From Ottowia sp. (GTDB taxonomy: Bacteria > Pseudomonadota > Gammaproteobacteria > Burkholderiales > Burkholderiaceae_C), in contig NZ_JADJCO010000005.1 in the NCBI RefSeq assembly GCF_016703145.1, forward strand, positions 930,001 to 994,000: 64,000 nucleotides of DNA, in the 5' to 3' direction. A model generated the notes under the pieces. That model was not told the origin of the DNA. It made no database searches and saw only the letters and a program-made list of their open reading frames with translations. Positions within the stretch are counted from its first letter, which is position 1. The number at the start of each line of letters is the position of its first letter. Both the position numbers and the translations under genes were made by a program. Below are positions 27,801 through 37,047 of this stretch, one piece after another.

Positions 27801-28789
27801 TGTGCCGGCGAGGCCACCACGTCTGGGTGGCGGACTTGCGCAGCAGTGCGGGCCTCGAATCAAGCCGGGAGCCCTGGACCTTCGAGATGATCGGCTGCCA
27901 GGACATTCCGATGGCGGTCGCCTACGTGCATGGGCAGCACTCGGGCCAGGTGCACGTGGTCGCCCACTGCATGGGCGCGGCGATGCTGTCCCTGGGCCTG
28001 TTCCGGCGCTGGCCCGGCGACCCGGCCTTCACGCCCCACGCCGCGGCCTGCCGCGCGATGCCGGAGCGCATGGGCCGCCTCGTGCTCTACCAGGTCGGGC
28101 CGGCGGTGACCATGTCGCCGGCCAACCTGGCGCGCGCCTATGTGTTCCAGTGGCTCAAGAACTACCCCGGCTTCGGCGCGATCAGCTTCCGCCCGAGCGC
28201 GGTGCCTGGCACGGCGGAGGACATGCTCGACCGGCTGCTCTGCGCGGTGCCTTATCCGCGCTCGGACTTCTTCCGCGAGAACCCGCTCTGGCCCCCCTGG
28301 AAGCGCACGCCGTGGGTGGCCCAGCGCCACCGGATGGACGCCCTCTACGGCATCACCTTCGAAGTTCAGGGCATGAGTGACCAGGTTCTCGAACGCATCG
28401 ACGAGTTCTTCGGCCCCTCGCACATGGCCACCACCGCCCAGGTCATCTGGTTCGCGCGTTCCCGGCTCATCACCGACATGCAAGGCCGGGGAGCGTTCAT
28501 GACGCCCGACAGGATGTCCGCCCTGAGGCACCGGCCCGTGCTGAGCCTGCACGCCGAGCGCAACGGCCTCGTCGATCCCGACACGCAGCGCACCCTGACC
28601 GAGCTGCTGAGGCAAGCCGGCGCGGCCGTCCGCGCCGTGAGCCTGCCGGGCGGGCACCAGGACAGCCTGATCGGCCGCGACGCGGCGCGGGTCTTCGCGG
28701 AAATCGCCGAGTTCCTGGAAACCCCGGCCGACAACCCGGCCGCACCGCACCCCCCAACCGAGTCCAGCCATGAGCACGCCGGCGTCTGA
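24862..28789 (+). pseudogene. GMC oxidoreductase fused to an alpha/beta hydrolase, with two frameshifts
   Basis: One gene of about 1310 codons read in three frames. Part 1 (to about 25460): FAD site VVIVGSGYGGGIVLEELAG. Part 2 (about 25460-27145): cysteine cluster CNQCGDCATGCNFGAKRS, SVHPLGGCRMG and VVLDGSIIP, the GMC C-terminal active-site region. Part 3 (about 27145-28789): linker, then an alpha/beta hydrolase with LALHGYSASGTTFA and nucleophile elbow VVAHCMGAAM, where Cys replaces Ser, and LPGGHQDSL with the likely His. Shifts lie near 25445-25468 and 27138-27150. The sequence order suggests a sterol- or alcohol-oxidising enzyme with an esterase-like tail; substrate unknown. The start at 24862 is chosen because an ATG at 24784 falls inside promoter palindromes. 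Confidence 0.7.
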
Positions 28790-30575
28790 GATCCGCAAGG
28801 CCCGTGCAGTCAGCGGCTTCGTGGACACCCTGCGGCTGCGCGAAAACCGCCTGTGCGGTACGGTCCGGTTCGAGTCGACCAATGGCAGGCCCCTGGGCGT
28901 TGTGCTCGTGCCGGTCGTGCGCCCTGCGGACCGCTGGCTGCTGCAGGGGCCGGATGGCCAGGCCGAGCCCCGGCCGTGTGCCAATGACATCCAGCCGGCC
29001 CTGGGGCGGATCGGCCATGTGCGCGCCGACACGGTGCCGATCGAGGTCCCCTGGCCGTCCGGCCCGGTGGCCGAGGCGCTCCTCCTGTTGCTGCATGCCC
29101 AGATCGAAGGCATCGGCGACCCGGAGTTCGGACTCGCGCGGATGGCCGGTGCCACGGCCAACGCCTCGAAGCGCTGTTCACACGCTCCCATCGACCCAGG
29201 ATCTCCGCAGCCCGCCGATGCCCTGCGTGCCGCGATCGCCCGATGCATTGACCAACGTCCGGCCAGTGAACTCGACCTCGCGGTGATCCGCCGTCCGGCC
29301 GCGCTCGCGCACGGCGGCCCAGAAGCAACCGTGCGACTCGCCCCCTCGGACCACCTCGCTCCCGACCGCTCACCAGCCTTCGCCCTGGGCAGTTGCCAGT
29401 ATCCGGCCGGCCTCATCGACGGCAGTGTGAACCTGCGCCATGCGGTCAGGAGCGAGGCGGACATCGGTCCGGCAGACAGCTCGCTGTGGCGCCTGGCCGC
29501 GCGCTGCGAGGCCGACCACTCGATCGACGCCGTGGTCCTGGCTGGCGATCTGGTGTACGTGGACGCCACGGCGGGGTTGTTCGACCCGAAATCCCAGCTC
29601 GACGCGCTCGACTTCGCCTATGGGCGGCTGCGTGACAACCGCGCCCTCGACCGGATCAAGCGCCTGGGCGTGTCGGTCTTCACCCTGATGGACGACCACG
29701 AGATCCGGGACAACTATGGCGGCGAGCCGGGCGAGCTCGACGCCGCGCGGCGCCGTTACCTGAACTCGCAACGGGCGATGTGGCCACCCCCGGTCCACTC
29801 TCCTGGTGCCCCACTGTGGACCACCCGGCAAGTGGCCGGCCACCCCTGCTTTCTGGCCGACACGCGGTCCGAACGCGAGGCCCGCACGCTCGCCAACTGG
29901 CGGGACGCACGGATTTACTCGCCCGCTCAATCCGCCGGGTTGCGGCAGTGGATCGCGGCTCAGTCGCGCACCGGCCGGCCGGCCTTCGTGGTCACCTCTT
30001 CCATGCTGCTGCCGCGCCCGATCCGCCTGCGCGACGGCGCGGCCGCGCTGGCCCTCCAGGCCGATGCCTGGTGCGGCTATCCAGCCTCTCTGCACGAGCT
30101 GCTGGCCTGGATTCATGACCGGCGCGCGGGCAACATCGTCTTCCTCTCGGGCGATGAGCACCTGTCCTCGCTCGCGCGCATCACGCTGCACGACGGCGAG
30201 CCAGGGCGCTTACCCCTGACCGTGTATTCGATCCACAGTTCGGCCCTCTACGCCCCCTTCCCGTTCGCCAACAGCCAGCCCCAGGATTTCGCCAGCTCCG
30301 ATAGGTTCGAGTTCGAGGTCCCCGGCGCAGGCGGCGCTCGGACCCTCGCCTGCACGGTCGAGGTGCTCGACTGGATACCCGGAGACGGCCATGCCCTGAT
30401 CCGCCCGGTAGAGACCAAGGAAGGATGGCGGATCGATGTGAATTTCGATCGCGTTGCCAATGGCGCCTCCACCGGATCCCGTGACCATCGGGTTTGGCTG
30501 GACACGGCGGCTGCGCCTGCAGAACCGGACGCGACGGCCCCCAGCTTCAATCCCGGGGCGGCTCGGAGCGTGTGA
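28770..30575 (+). CDS. PhoD-like metallophosphatase
   Basis: A 601-aa protein of the alkaline phosphatase D / calcineurin-like group. Metal-binding blocks are visible: LAGDLVYVDATAG (residues about 253-265), FTLMDDHEIRDNYGG (about 309-323) and VFLSGDEHLSSLARI (about 457-471). The N-terminal 200 residues lack a clear domain and no signal peptide is evident, which is unusual for exported PhoD. It overlaps the hydrolase gene by 20 bp, implying one operon, and its 3' end overlaps the convergent kinase gene by 29 bp. Confidence 0.8.
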   Translation: MSTPASEIRKARAVSGFVDTLRLRENRLCGTVRFESTNGRPLGVVLVPVVRPADRWLLQGPDGQAEPRPCANDIQPALGRIGHVRADTVPIEVPWPSGPVAEALLLLLHAQIEGIGDPEFGLARMAGATANASKRCSHAPIDPGSPQPADALRAAIARCIDQRPASELDLAVIRRPAALAHGGPEATVRLAPSDHLAPDRSPAFALGSCQYPAGLIDGSVNLRHAVRSEADIGPADSSLWRLAARCEADHSIDAVVLAGDLVYVDATAGLFDPKSQLDALDFAYGRLRDNRALDRIKRLGVSVFTLMDDHEIRDNYGGEPGELDAARRRYLNSQRAMWPPPVHSPGAPLWTTRQVAGHPCFLADTRSEREARTLANWRDARIYSPAQSAGLRQWIAAQSRTGRPAFVVTSSMLLPRPIRLRDGAAALALQADAWCGYPASLHELLAWIHDRRAGNIVFLSGDEHLSSLARITLHDGEPGRLPLTVYSIHSSALYAPFPFANSQPQDFASSDRFEFEVPGAGGARTLACTVEVLDWIPGDGHALIRPVETKEGWRIDVNFDRVANGASTGSRDHRVWLDTAAAPAEPDATAPSFNPGAARSV

Positions 30576-32361
30576 GGACCGCGTCGAGCATCTCCGCGAG
30601 CTTCAGCCCGTCCACCGGCTTGTAGAGGATCGGAATCCCCGATTCGCGCGCGGCCAGGATGCGCGAGGGCTCGGTCTCGCCGGTGACCAGCCAAGCCGGC
30701 GCATGGCAACCCAGGTGGCGCAGCGCCGCCAGCACTTCGAGGCCGGTGCGCCCGCCGGTCAGCCGGAAGTCCACGATGATCGCGTGCGGCGCGAATCCCT
30801 GGGACCAGGCGGCGACCGCGCCCTCCTGGCCGGGCACGGCGCGCGCCTCCCAGCCCAGGGCAACAAGGAAGGTAGCCAGCCCCTCGGCCACCTCGGATTC
30901 GTCGTCCACGACGAGCACCCGCCGCGTCGCGCCGAGGGCCAGAGGAGCTGGCCTCGACGCGCGACCTTCCGCGCCCATGCGCGAGATGTCGGGCACATCG
31001 ACGCGCGGCACCACCACCTCGAAGGTGCTGCCACGCCCGAGTTCGCTCTGGAGGCGGATCTCGGCCTCGATCAGGCGCGCCAACCGGCGCACGATAGCCA
31101 GACCCAGGCCCAGGCCGCGACTGCGGTTGCGCTCCGGGTTTCCTGTCTGGAAGAATTCCTCGAACACCTGCTCGCGGACCTCGGGCGCGATGCCCGGGCC
31201 GGTATCGCTGACCTGGAAGATCACGTGCCGGCCATCGGCCGACGCCACGGCCCCGAGAGTCACGCCGCCTTCGCTGGTGAACTTGATCGCGTTGCCGATC
31301 AGGTTCTGCAGGATGCGCCGCAGCAGGCCGCCATCCACATGGGCCTGGAGCGGCACCGGGTCGGCCGGGTAGGCGCGATCGGAGCGCGTCGACACCACGA
31401 AGCTCAGGCCCTTGTCGTCAGCGGCGCGGATGAAGGCCTCCCCCAGATCATCGAGTAGGCGCGCCACGTCGATGCGCCGGGGCTGGGACTTGACCACGCC
31501 TGCGTCGAGCTCGGACATCTCCAGCAGGCTGTCGAGCAGGTTGCGGCTCTCACCGAGGGCACGCCGGATCGCCGCGCTGACCTTCTGCAGGGTGGCGTCC
31601 CCGCTGCTCTGCGCCAGCGCCTGCACGGTCGCCGCGTTGTACGACAGCGCGGTGAGCGGCTGCCGCAGGTCGTGACTGGCGGCGGCAAAGAAACGCGTCC
31701 GCGCTTCGCTCGCCCTCTCGGCACGATCGCGTTCAACCCGCAGAGACTCCGACAGGCCGACCAGGTCGCCAATCGTGCGCCCCTGGTCGCGCACATACAG
31801 CGACAGCACGGTGAACAGGAACACCACCAGCAAGCCGATCGCGGCGCCCTCGATCGTCCCCTTGAGCAGCCAGACCGCCACCAGGGTTCCGCCGTAGACC
31901 GCGGCCCACTCGAGATAACCCCGCAGATAGCCGGCCGACGGCGACACCGCGCCCGCCGCGTTGCCCACCAGGATCATGGTCATCACGTATTCGGCCGACT
32001 GCGAGGGCTGCATGAACACACAGACGATCAACAGGGCATGCACGGCCCCGAGACCAGCCATCAAATGCCCCATGCGTGCAAGCATCGCGTGGGCGGTCAT
32101 GCGCCCCGACCGGTGCAGCCGGAGTACATAGGCCGTGCGGCCGACCTGGGCCGCCGTCATCAGTGCGAGCCAGATCCAGGCCAGCGGGCCCAAGCCGGCC
32201 CGCGCGGCGCTCCAGGTAAGGCAGACATCCAGCAGCAGGTGCGGCAACGGCAGGCGCCGCACCTGCTCGACCGCCAGCCGAACCTGTTCGGCCTCGATCA
32301 GCGGCCGCAGACGGGCGGCGCCGGCCTCAGGCTTCACCGGCCCCACGGCTTCGGGCGGCAT
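30547..32361 (-). CDS. Hybrid sensor histidine kinase with C-terminal receiver
   Basis: A 604-aa membrane kinase. Several hydrophobic helices lie between residues about 40 and 190, then a short coiled coil, the phosphoacceptor H230 in FFAAASHDLRQPL, the ATP site with NLIGNAIKFT, DTGPGIA and GLGLGLAIV, and a receiver domain RVLVVDDESEVAEG with phospho-site D531 in IIVDFRLTGG. There is no PAS or periplasmic sensor domain, so the signal is probably sensed by the membrane part. It follows the response regulator with a 35-bp overlap. Confidence 0.9.
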   Translation of the reverse strand: MPPEAVGPVKPEAGAARLRPLIEAEQVRLAVEQVRRLPLPHLLLDVCLTWSAARAGLGPLAWIWLALMTAAQVGRTAYVLRLHRSGRMTAHAMLARMGHLMAGLGAVHALLIVCVFMQPSQSAEYVMTMILVGNAAGAVSPSAGYLRGYLEWAAVYGGTLVAVWLLKGTIEGAAIGLLVVFLFTVLSLYVRDQGRTIGDLVGLSESLRVERDRAERASEARTRFFAAASHDLRQPLTALSYNAATVQALAQSSGDATLQKVSAAIRRALGESRNLLDSLLEMSELDAGVVKSQPRRIDVARLLDDLGEAFIRAADDKGLSFVVSTRSDRAYPADPVPLQAHVDGGLLRRILQNLIGNAIKFTSEGGVTLGAVASADGRHVIFQVSDTGPGIAPEVREQVFEEFFQTGNPERNRSRGLGLGLAIVRRLARLIEAEIRLQSELGRGSTFEVVVPRVDVPDISRMGAEGRASRPAPLALGATRRVLVVDDESEVAEGLATFLVALGWEARAVPGQEGAVAAWSQGFAPHAIIVDFRLTGGRTGLEVLAALRHLGCHAPAWLVTGETEPSRILAARESGIPILYKPVDGLKLAEMLDAVLTRSEPPRD

Positions 32362-32968
32362 AAGCGGCCTCGCCGCGCGACCGCGCGCCGACGATCTGGA
32401 GGATGGCCCGTACGTGGGACTTTACCGTGGTGTCCGACAGGCCCAAGTCGCGGGCGATGCGCTTGTCCGGTTCACCACGCATGAGCAGACGGAACACCTC
32501 GCTCTGGCGCGATGTAAGGTCGGGAAAGACTTGCCGAACGTCGAGCGCGGGAAGTGGCGCATGGGCTTCGGACTCGCCCGGCAGTCGACGTGGCAGCCGG
32601 TGGACGACCCCTTGCAGCGCATCACGAACAGCCTTGACAAGCTGCTCAGGCTCGGCCGACTTGGTGACGTAGCCGATGGCACCGGCAGCCAGGGCCTCGC
32701 GCATTACAAGCTCGCGCTCGTCGCCCGACACGACCAGGATCGGCGCCTCGCAGCCCGCTTCGCGCAGTGCCTTGATGGCCGTGGCTCCGTCGGACTGGCC
32801 TAGCCACCAGTCCAGCAGAACCACCTCGTAGGCAATCGACTTGACCAAGCCCGTCGCGAAGTCGAGATCGCGTGCCTTGTCCAGTGATACATCGGGCATC
32901 AGCACCTGGAGCAGCATTTCCAGGGAATCGCCGATGAGCTGGTGATCCTCGATCCATAGGGCCCGCAT
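32327..32968 (-). CDS. LuxR/NarL-type response regulator
   Basis: 213 aa from ATG 32968 (AGGGGAAG upstream; the longer open frame to 33085 lacks a ribosome site). The receiver has E7/D8 in WIEDHQ, phospho-acceptor D53 in VVLLDWWLG, and a lysine in GYVTKSAEP. The C-terminal LuxR helix-turn-helix is DLTSRQSEVFRLLMRGEPDK then DLGLSDTTVKSHVRAILQ. Cotranscribed with the hybrid kinase. Targets are unknown; the adjacent convergent GMC-PhoD cluster is an obvious candidate. Confidence 0.92.
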   Translation of the reverse strand: MRALWIEDHQLIGDSLEMLLQVLMPDVSLDKARDLDFATGLVKSIAYEVVLLDWWLGQSDGATAIKALREAGCEAPILVVSGDERELVMREALAAGAIGYVTKSAEPEQLVKAVRDALQGVVHRLPRRLPGESEAHAPLPALDVRQVFPDLTSRQSEVFRLLMRGEPDKRIARDLGLSDTTVKSHVRAILQIVGARSRGEAAYAARSRGAGEA

Positions 32969-33144
32969 GTTCTTCCCCTGTAGCGGCGCGGTTGCATCGC
33001 CGCGCGTCGCAACCCGTCGGATGACAGCGTAGCAAGGCTGCTGCGGATCGCCATCCTTCGCACGAACGAGGCCGGCGTCGCTCACCGCCCTCGGAAGGGC
33101 CGATGACCGATCTTACCGCTCACCCCTCAACCGGGTAGGGGCTC

Positions 33145-33804
33145 TCAACGGCCCGCGACGGCCGCGCGCTCGGCCAGGAAGATCTCCACGCGGCGGTTGT
33201 GCGCGCGGCCAGCATCGGACTGGTTGCTGGCGACGGGCTCGCGCGACCCTCGACCTTCAGTGCGCACGCGGCGCGTATCGACGCCGCGCGTCGCCAGGTA
33301 GTCGCGCACGCTGTTGGCGCGCGCCACCGACAGCGGGTTGTTGATGGCGTCGGTGCCCGTCGAGTCCGTGTGGCCGACGATGAACACCTCGGTGTTGGGC
33401 TCCTGGCCCAGGCCCTGCGCGAACTGATCGAGGATGGGCCGCATATTTGACTTGATGTCGGCGCGGCCCGTGTCGAAGGAAATGTCGCTGGGAATGTTCA
33501 GCTTGAGTTGGTTGTCCGCCGTCTGTGTCACCTGGACGCCCGTGCCGGCTGTGGCCTGCTGCATCTGGGTACGCTTGTTCTCCATGTAGCGGGACCACAC
33601 GTAGCCACCCAGAGCGCCCACGCCGGCACCGATGGCGGCACCCTTGCCGTCGCCGATCAGCCCGCCAGCGGCGGCACCCACGCCCGCGCCGATGGCGGTG
33701 TTGCGCTGAGTTTCGGACATGTTGGCGCAGCCAGCCATCAGCACGGCGGCAGCGGTTGCCGAGAGAACCAGGCTCCGGCTTGTGGAAATCAATGGGTTCG
33801 TCAT
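33145..33804 (-). CDS. OmpA-family outer-membrane lipoprotein with glycine-zipper domain
   Basis: 219 aa from the ATG at 33804 (AAAGG 9 bp upstream). A lipoprotein signal ends in the lipobox LMAGC. A glycine-zipper segment with repeated IGAGVGA (about residues 38-70) follows, and a C-terminal OmpA peptidoglycan-binding domain has DISFDTGRADIKS, VGHTDSTG, NNPLSVARANSVRDYL and the final NRRVEIFL. Resembles YiaD-type proteins that anchor the outer membrane to the wall. Confidence 0.92.
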   Translation of the reverse strand: MTNPLISTSRSLVLSATAAAVLMAGCANMSETQRNTAIGAGVGAAAGGLIGDGKGAAIGAGVGALGGYVWSRYMENKRTQMQQATAGTGVQVTQTADNQLKLNIPSDISFDTGRADIKSNMRPILDQFAQGLGQEPNTEVFIVGHTDSTGTDAINNPLSVARANSVRDYLATRGVDTRRVRTEGRGSREPVASNQSDAGRAHNRRVEIFLAERAAVAGR

Positions 33805-34052
33805 GTTGTGCATCCTTTCTCCGCGAGGAAAAGTGTTCGGGATCAGCGCGCGGGACGATGAGCCCCGCAGCAGTTCCTGATTTGACAAGCCCCTCCCGCC
33901 ACGACCTGTAGGACGCCAGCCCGTGGCCTCGTCAGGCCGCCCATTCCGAGGCGGATTGTGACGAAGTTGGCACGGACTCCCTTCAATTGTCGTTTTTCGC
34001 ATGCCGCCAGCCGCGATGGCTCACGCCAGCGGGCCGCTACACTGCCAAGCCC

Positions 34053-34613
34053 ATGCAGCCCCGAACGATCAAGCACTGCCGCGAATGCGGCGCCGCCGTG
34101 GTGTACCGCGTGCCCGATGACGGCGACACGCGCGAGCGCGCGGTGTGCCCGGCCTGCGACACCATCCACTACGTCAACCCGCTCATCGTGGTCGGCACGG
34201 TGCCCCACCTGGGCGAGCGCGTGCTGCTGTGCAAGCGCGCGATCGAGCCGCGCCTGGGCAAGTGGACGCTGCCGGCCGGCTTCATGGAGCTGGGCGAGAC
34301 CATGGCCGAGGGCGCGGCGCGCGAAACGGACGAGGAAGCCGGCGCGCGGATCGAGATGGGCGCCTTCTTCAGCGCCATCAGCATCCCGCGCGTGGGGCAG
34401 GTGCATTTCTTCTACCTGGCGCGGCTGCTGGACGACCGCTTCCAACCCGGATCCGAAACGCTGGAGGCACGACTCTTCGACGAGGCCGATATCCCCTGGG
34501 ACGAGATCGCTTTCCTGACCGTGCGCGAGACTCTGGAGCATTTCTTCGCCGACCGCCGGCGCGGCCAGTACGGGATGCACGAATCCAACATCCACTGGCC
34601 CGCCAGGAAATGA
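34053..34613 (+). CDS. Nudix hydrolase with N-terminal zinc ribbon
   Basis: 186 aa from ATG 34053. The zinc ribbon is CRECGAAV plus CPACDTIHY, and the Nudix box is GFMELGETMAEGAARETDEEAGA with the REXXEE-type core written ETDEEAG. The combination is seen in NADH pyrophosphatase-like and ADP-ribose pyrophosphatase-like housecleaning enzymes; the exact nucleotide substrate is uncertain. The stop overlaps the aat start as ATGA. Confidence 0.88.
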   Translation: MQPRTIKHCRECGAAVVYRVPDDGDTRERAVCPACDTIHYVNPLIVVGTVPHLGERVLLCKRAIEPRLGKWTLPAGFMELGETMAEGAARETDEEAGARIEMGAFFSAISIPRVGQVHFFYLARLLDDRFQPGSETLEARLFDEADIPWDEIAFLTVRETLEHFFADRRRGQYGMHESNIHWPARK

Positions 34614-35365
34614 AACCCCAGCCGGCGCTGGCGGTCCTGCGTCCCGGCGAGCCGTTTCCGCCCCTGGCGCATGCCTGGCCGGCCGACTCGCCTGCGCCCG
34701 GCCTATTGGCCGCTGGCGGCGCGCTGGACGTGCCGACGCTGCGGGCGGCGTATTCGGCCACCATCTTTCCCTGGTTCAGCGCGGGCGAGCCGATCCTGTG
34801 GTGGAGCCCCGACCCGCGCATGGTGCTGCAGGTGGCGCGCTTTCGGCAGCACCGCTCGCTGCGCCGCGCGATCCAGCGCTTTGCCGCCACCCCGCGCGGC
34901 GAGATCCGCATCGACACCGCCTTCGGCGAGGTGATGGCGGCATGCGCGCGCGCGCCGCGCCCCGGCCAGTCGGGCACCTGGATCGGCCCCGAGATGCGCG
35001 CCGCCTACCAAGCCCTGCACCAGGCCGGCCACGCCCACAGCGTGGAAACCTGGATCGACGGCCATCTGGTGGCGGGCCTGTACTGCGTGGCGGTCGGACA
35101 CGCGGTATTTGGCGAATCCATGTTCACCGAAGTCACCGACGGCTCCAAGATCGCCCTGGGCGCGCTCGTCGCCTGGTGCCGCCGGCACGGCGTGCCGCTG
35201 ATCGACTGCCAGCAGAACACGCACCACCTGGCCTCGCTGGGCGCGGCGGAAATGCCGCGTGCCGACTTCGCGCGCCAGGTGCGGGCGCTGGCCGCGCAGC
35301 CGCCCGCGCCCTGGCGATTCGAGCCCGTATACTGGACCGACTTGCTTTCCCCCAGTTCAGCTTAA
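34610..35365 (+). CDS. aat: Leucyl/phenylalanyl-tRNA--protein transferase
   Basis: Adds Leu or Phe from charged tRNA to N-terminal Arg/Lys of proteins, marking them for ClpS/ClpAP. 251 aa with the family blocks GLLAAGGALDVPTL, IFPWFSAGEPILWWSPDPR, GESMFTEVTDGSKIAL and LIDCQQNTHHLASLGA. Immediately followed by bpt, so both bacterial N-degron transferases are together. Confidence 0.95.
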   Translation: MKPQPALAVLRPGEPFPPLAHAWPADSPAPGLLAAGGALDVPTLRAAYSATIFPWFSAGEPILWWSPDPRMVLQVARFRQHRSLRRAIQRFAATPRGEIRIDTAFGEVMAACARAPRPGQSGTWIGPEMRAAYQALHQAGHAHSVETWIDGHLVAGLYCVAVGHAVFGESMFTEVTDGSKIALGALVAWCRRHGVPLIDCQQNTHHLASLGAAEMPRADFARQVRALAAQPPAPWRFEPVYWTDLLSPSSA

Positions 35366-35368
35366 GCG

Positions 35369-36136
35369 GTGACGCACCTCAAGGATCTTCCGCTGCAGGC
35401 GCTGCAGTTCTACGCCACGGCGCCTTATCCGTGCAGCTACCTGCCGAACCGCCAGGCGCGTTCGCAAGTGGCCACGCCAAGCCATCTGATCCACAGCGAC
35501 GCCTACTCGGGACTGGTGCGCAAGGGCTTTCGCCGCAGCGGCATGTTCACCTACCGCCCCTATTGCGACGGCTGCAGTGCCTGCCTGCCGGTGCGCGTGC
35601 GGGTGCGCGAGTTCCAGCCCGACCGCAGCCAGCGCCGCGCCCACGCCCGCCACCATCAGCTGCAGGCGCGGGCGCTCAAGCTGTGCTACATCCCCGAGCA
35701 CTACCAGCTCTACCTGCGCTACCAGACCGGGCGCCACACCGGCGGCGGCATGGACCACGACAGCGTGGACCAGTACACGCAGTTCCTGCTGCAGAGCAAC
35801 GTCAATTCGCGCCTGGTCGAGTTCCGCGAGCCCGGCCAGGGCGACGGCGCCGGGCCGCTGCGCATGGTCTCCATCGTGGATATCCTGGGCGACGGACTGT
35901 CGGCCGTCTACACCTTCTACGAGCCCGACCGGCGCGCCAGCTACGGCACCTACGGCGTGCTGTGGCAGATCGCGCAGGCCGCGGCCCTGGGCCTGCCCTA
36001 CGTGTACCTGGGCTACTGGATCGAGGGCAGCGCCAAGATGGCATACAAGGCCCGCTTTCGCCCCCTCGATCGCTTGACGGACGGGCAATGGCTGCCACAC
36101 GGCCGGGCCCCGGCCCAGGCCGCCCACGGCGGTTGA
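35369..36136 (+). CDS. bpt: Aspartate/glutamate leucyltransferase
   Basis: Transfers Leu to N-terminal Asp/Glu of proteins. 255 aa starting at GTG 35369, three bases after the aat stop. Typical features are PYPCSYLPNRQARSQV, FRRSGMFTYRPYCDGCSACLPVR (cysteine-containing ATE N-domain), YTFYEPD, and GYWIEGSAKMAYKARFRPL. Works with aat in the same degradation pathway. Confidence 0.94.
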   Translation: MTHLKDLPLQALQFYATAPYPCSYLPNRQARSQVATPSHLIHSDAYSGLVRKGFRRSGMFTYRPYCDGCSACLPVRVRVREFQPDRSQRRAHARHHQLQARALKLCYIPEHYQLYLRYQTGRHTGGGMDHDSVDQYTQFLLQSNVNSRLVEFREPGQGDGAGPLRMVSIVDILGDGLSAVYTFYEPDRRASYGTYGVLWQIAQAAALGLPYVYLGYWIEGSAKMAYKARFRPLDRLTDGQWLPHGRAPAQAAHGG

Positions 36137-36158
36137 ACCGCCGCAAGAACACCCTCTC

Positions 36159-36944
36159 ATGCGCAGACCCAACCCCGACGCCCACCTGACGCCGACGATC
36201 CAGGTGATCGAGCGCATGTTCACGCTGATCGACGTACTGGCCTCGCGCGAAGAGGCCATGTCGCTCAAGGACATCAGCGCGCAGTCGGGCCTGCACCCCT
36301 CCACCACGCACCGCATCCTGAACGACCTCGCCTCGGGCCGCTTCGTGGACCGCCCCGAGGCCGGCACTTACCGGCTGGGCATGCGCCTGCTGGAGCTGGG
36401 CAACCTGGTCAAGGCGCGCCTGTCGGTGCGCGACGCGGCGCTGACGCCCATGCGCGAGCTGCACCGGCTGACGCAGCAGCCCGTCAACCTGAGCATGCGC
36501 CAGGGCGATGAGATCGTCTACGTCGAGCGCGCCTACAGCGAGCGCTCGGGCATGCAGGTGGTGCGCGCCATCGGCGGGCGGGCGCCGCTGCACCTGACCT
36601 CGACCGGCAAGCTGTTCCTGGCCGCGGACGAGCTCCAGCGCGTGCGCGCCTACGCCACGCGCACCGGCCTGGCCGGCCACACGCGCAACAGCATCACGCA
36701 GCTGCCGGCGCTGGAGCGCGAGCTGGCCCGGGCGCGCCAATCCGGCGTGGCGCACGACAACGAGGAGCTGGAGATGGGCGTGCGCTGCATGGCCGCCGGC
36801 ATCTACGACGATCAGGGCCGGCTGGTCGCGGGCCTGTCGATCTCCGCACCGGCCGACCGGCTGGACGACGGCTGGCTGCCCAAGCTACAGCAGACCGCGC
36901 AGCAGATCTCGGCGGCGCTGGGACACGTGGCGCCGCCGCATTGA
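36159..36944 (+). CDS. IclR-family transcriptional regulator
   Basis: 261 aa. The N-terminal winged helix (residues about 8-70) has MSLKDISAQSGLHPSTTHRI followed by LNDLASGRFVDRP, and the C-terminal effector domain has VNLSMRQGDEIVYVERAYSE and LHLTSTGKLFLA, ending with GLSISAPADR. No obvious catabolic operon adjoins it, so its regulon is unknown. It begins 22 bp after bpt. Confidence 0.9.
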   Translation: MRRPNPDAHLTPTIQVIERMFTLIDVLASREEAMSLKDISAQSGLHPSTTHRILNDLASGRFVDRPEAGTYRLGMRLLELGNLVKARLSVRDAALTPMRELHRLTQQPVNLSMRQGDEIVYVERAYSERSGMQVVRAIGGRAPLHLTSTGKLFLAADELQRVRAYATRTGLAGHTRNSITQLPALERELARARQSGVAHDNEELEMGVRCMAAGIYDDQGRLVAGLSISAPADRLDDGWLPKLQQTAQQISAALGHVAPPH

Positions 36945-36997
36945 TCCGGCGCCCAAGTGCCATCCTCAAGACGATTTTCAGTGCTTTCGGCCTCTAG

Positions 36998-37043
36998 CCC
37001 ACATGCATATTTCGCCAAAAGCTATCGATAAGATAGCAAGCTG
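36998..37043. repeat. Dispersed repeat variant with small hairpin
   Basis: The 103-bp gap between the convergent IclR and endopeptidase genes holds CATATTTCGCCAAAAGCTAT followed by CGATAAGATAGC; GCTATC/GATAGC pair around GATAA. It is a degenerate copy of the dispersed element. Confidence 0.35.
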
Positions 37044-37047
37044 ACGC

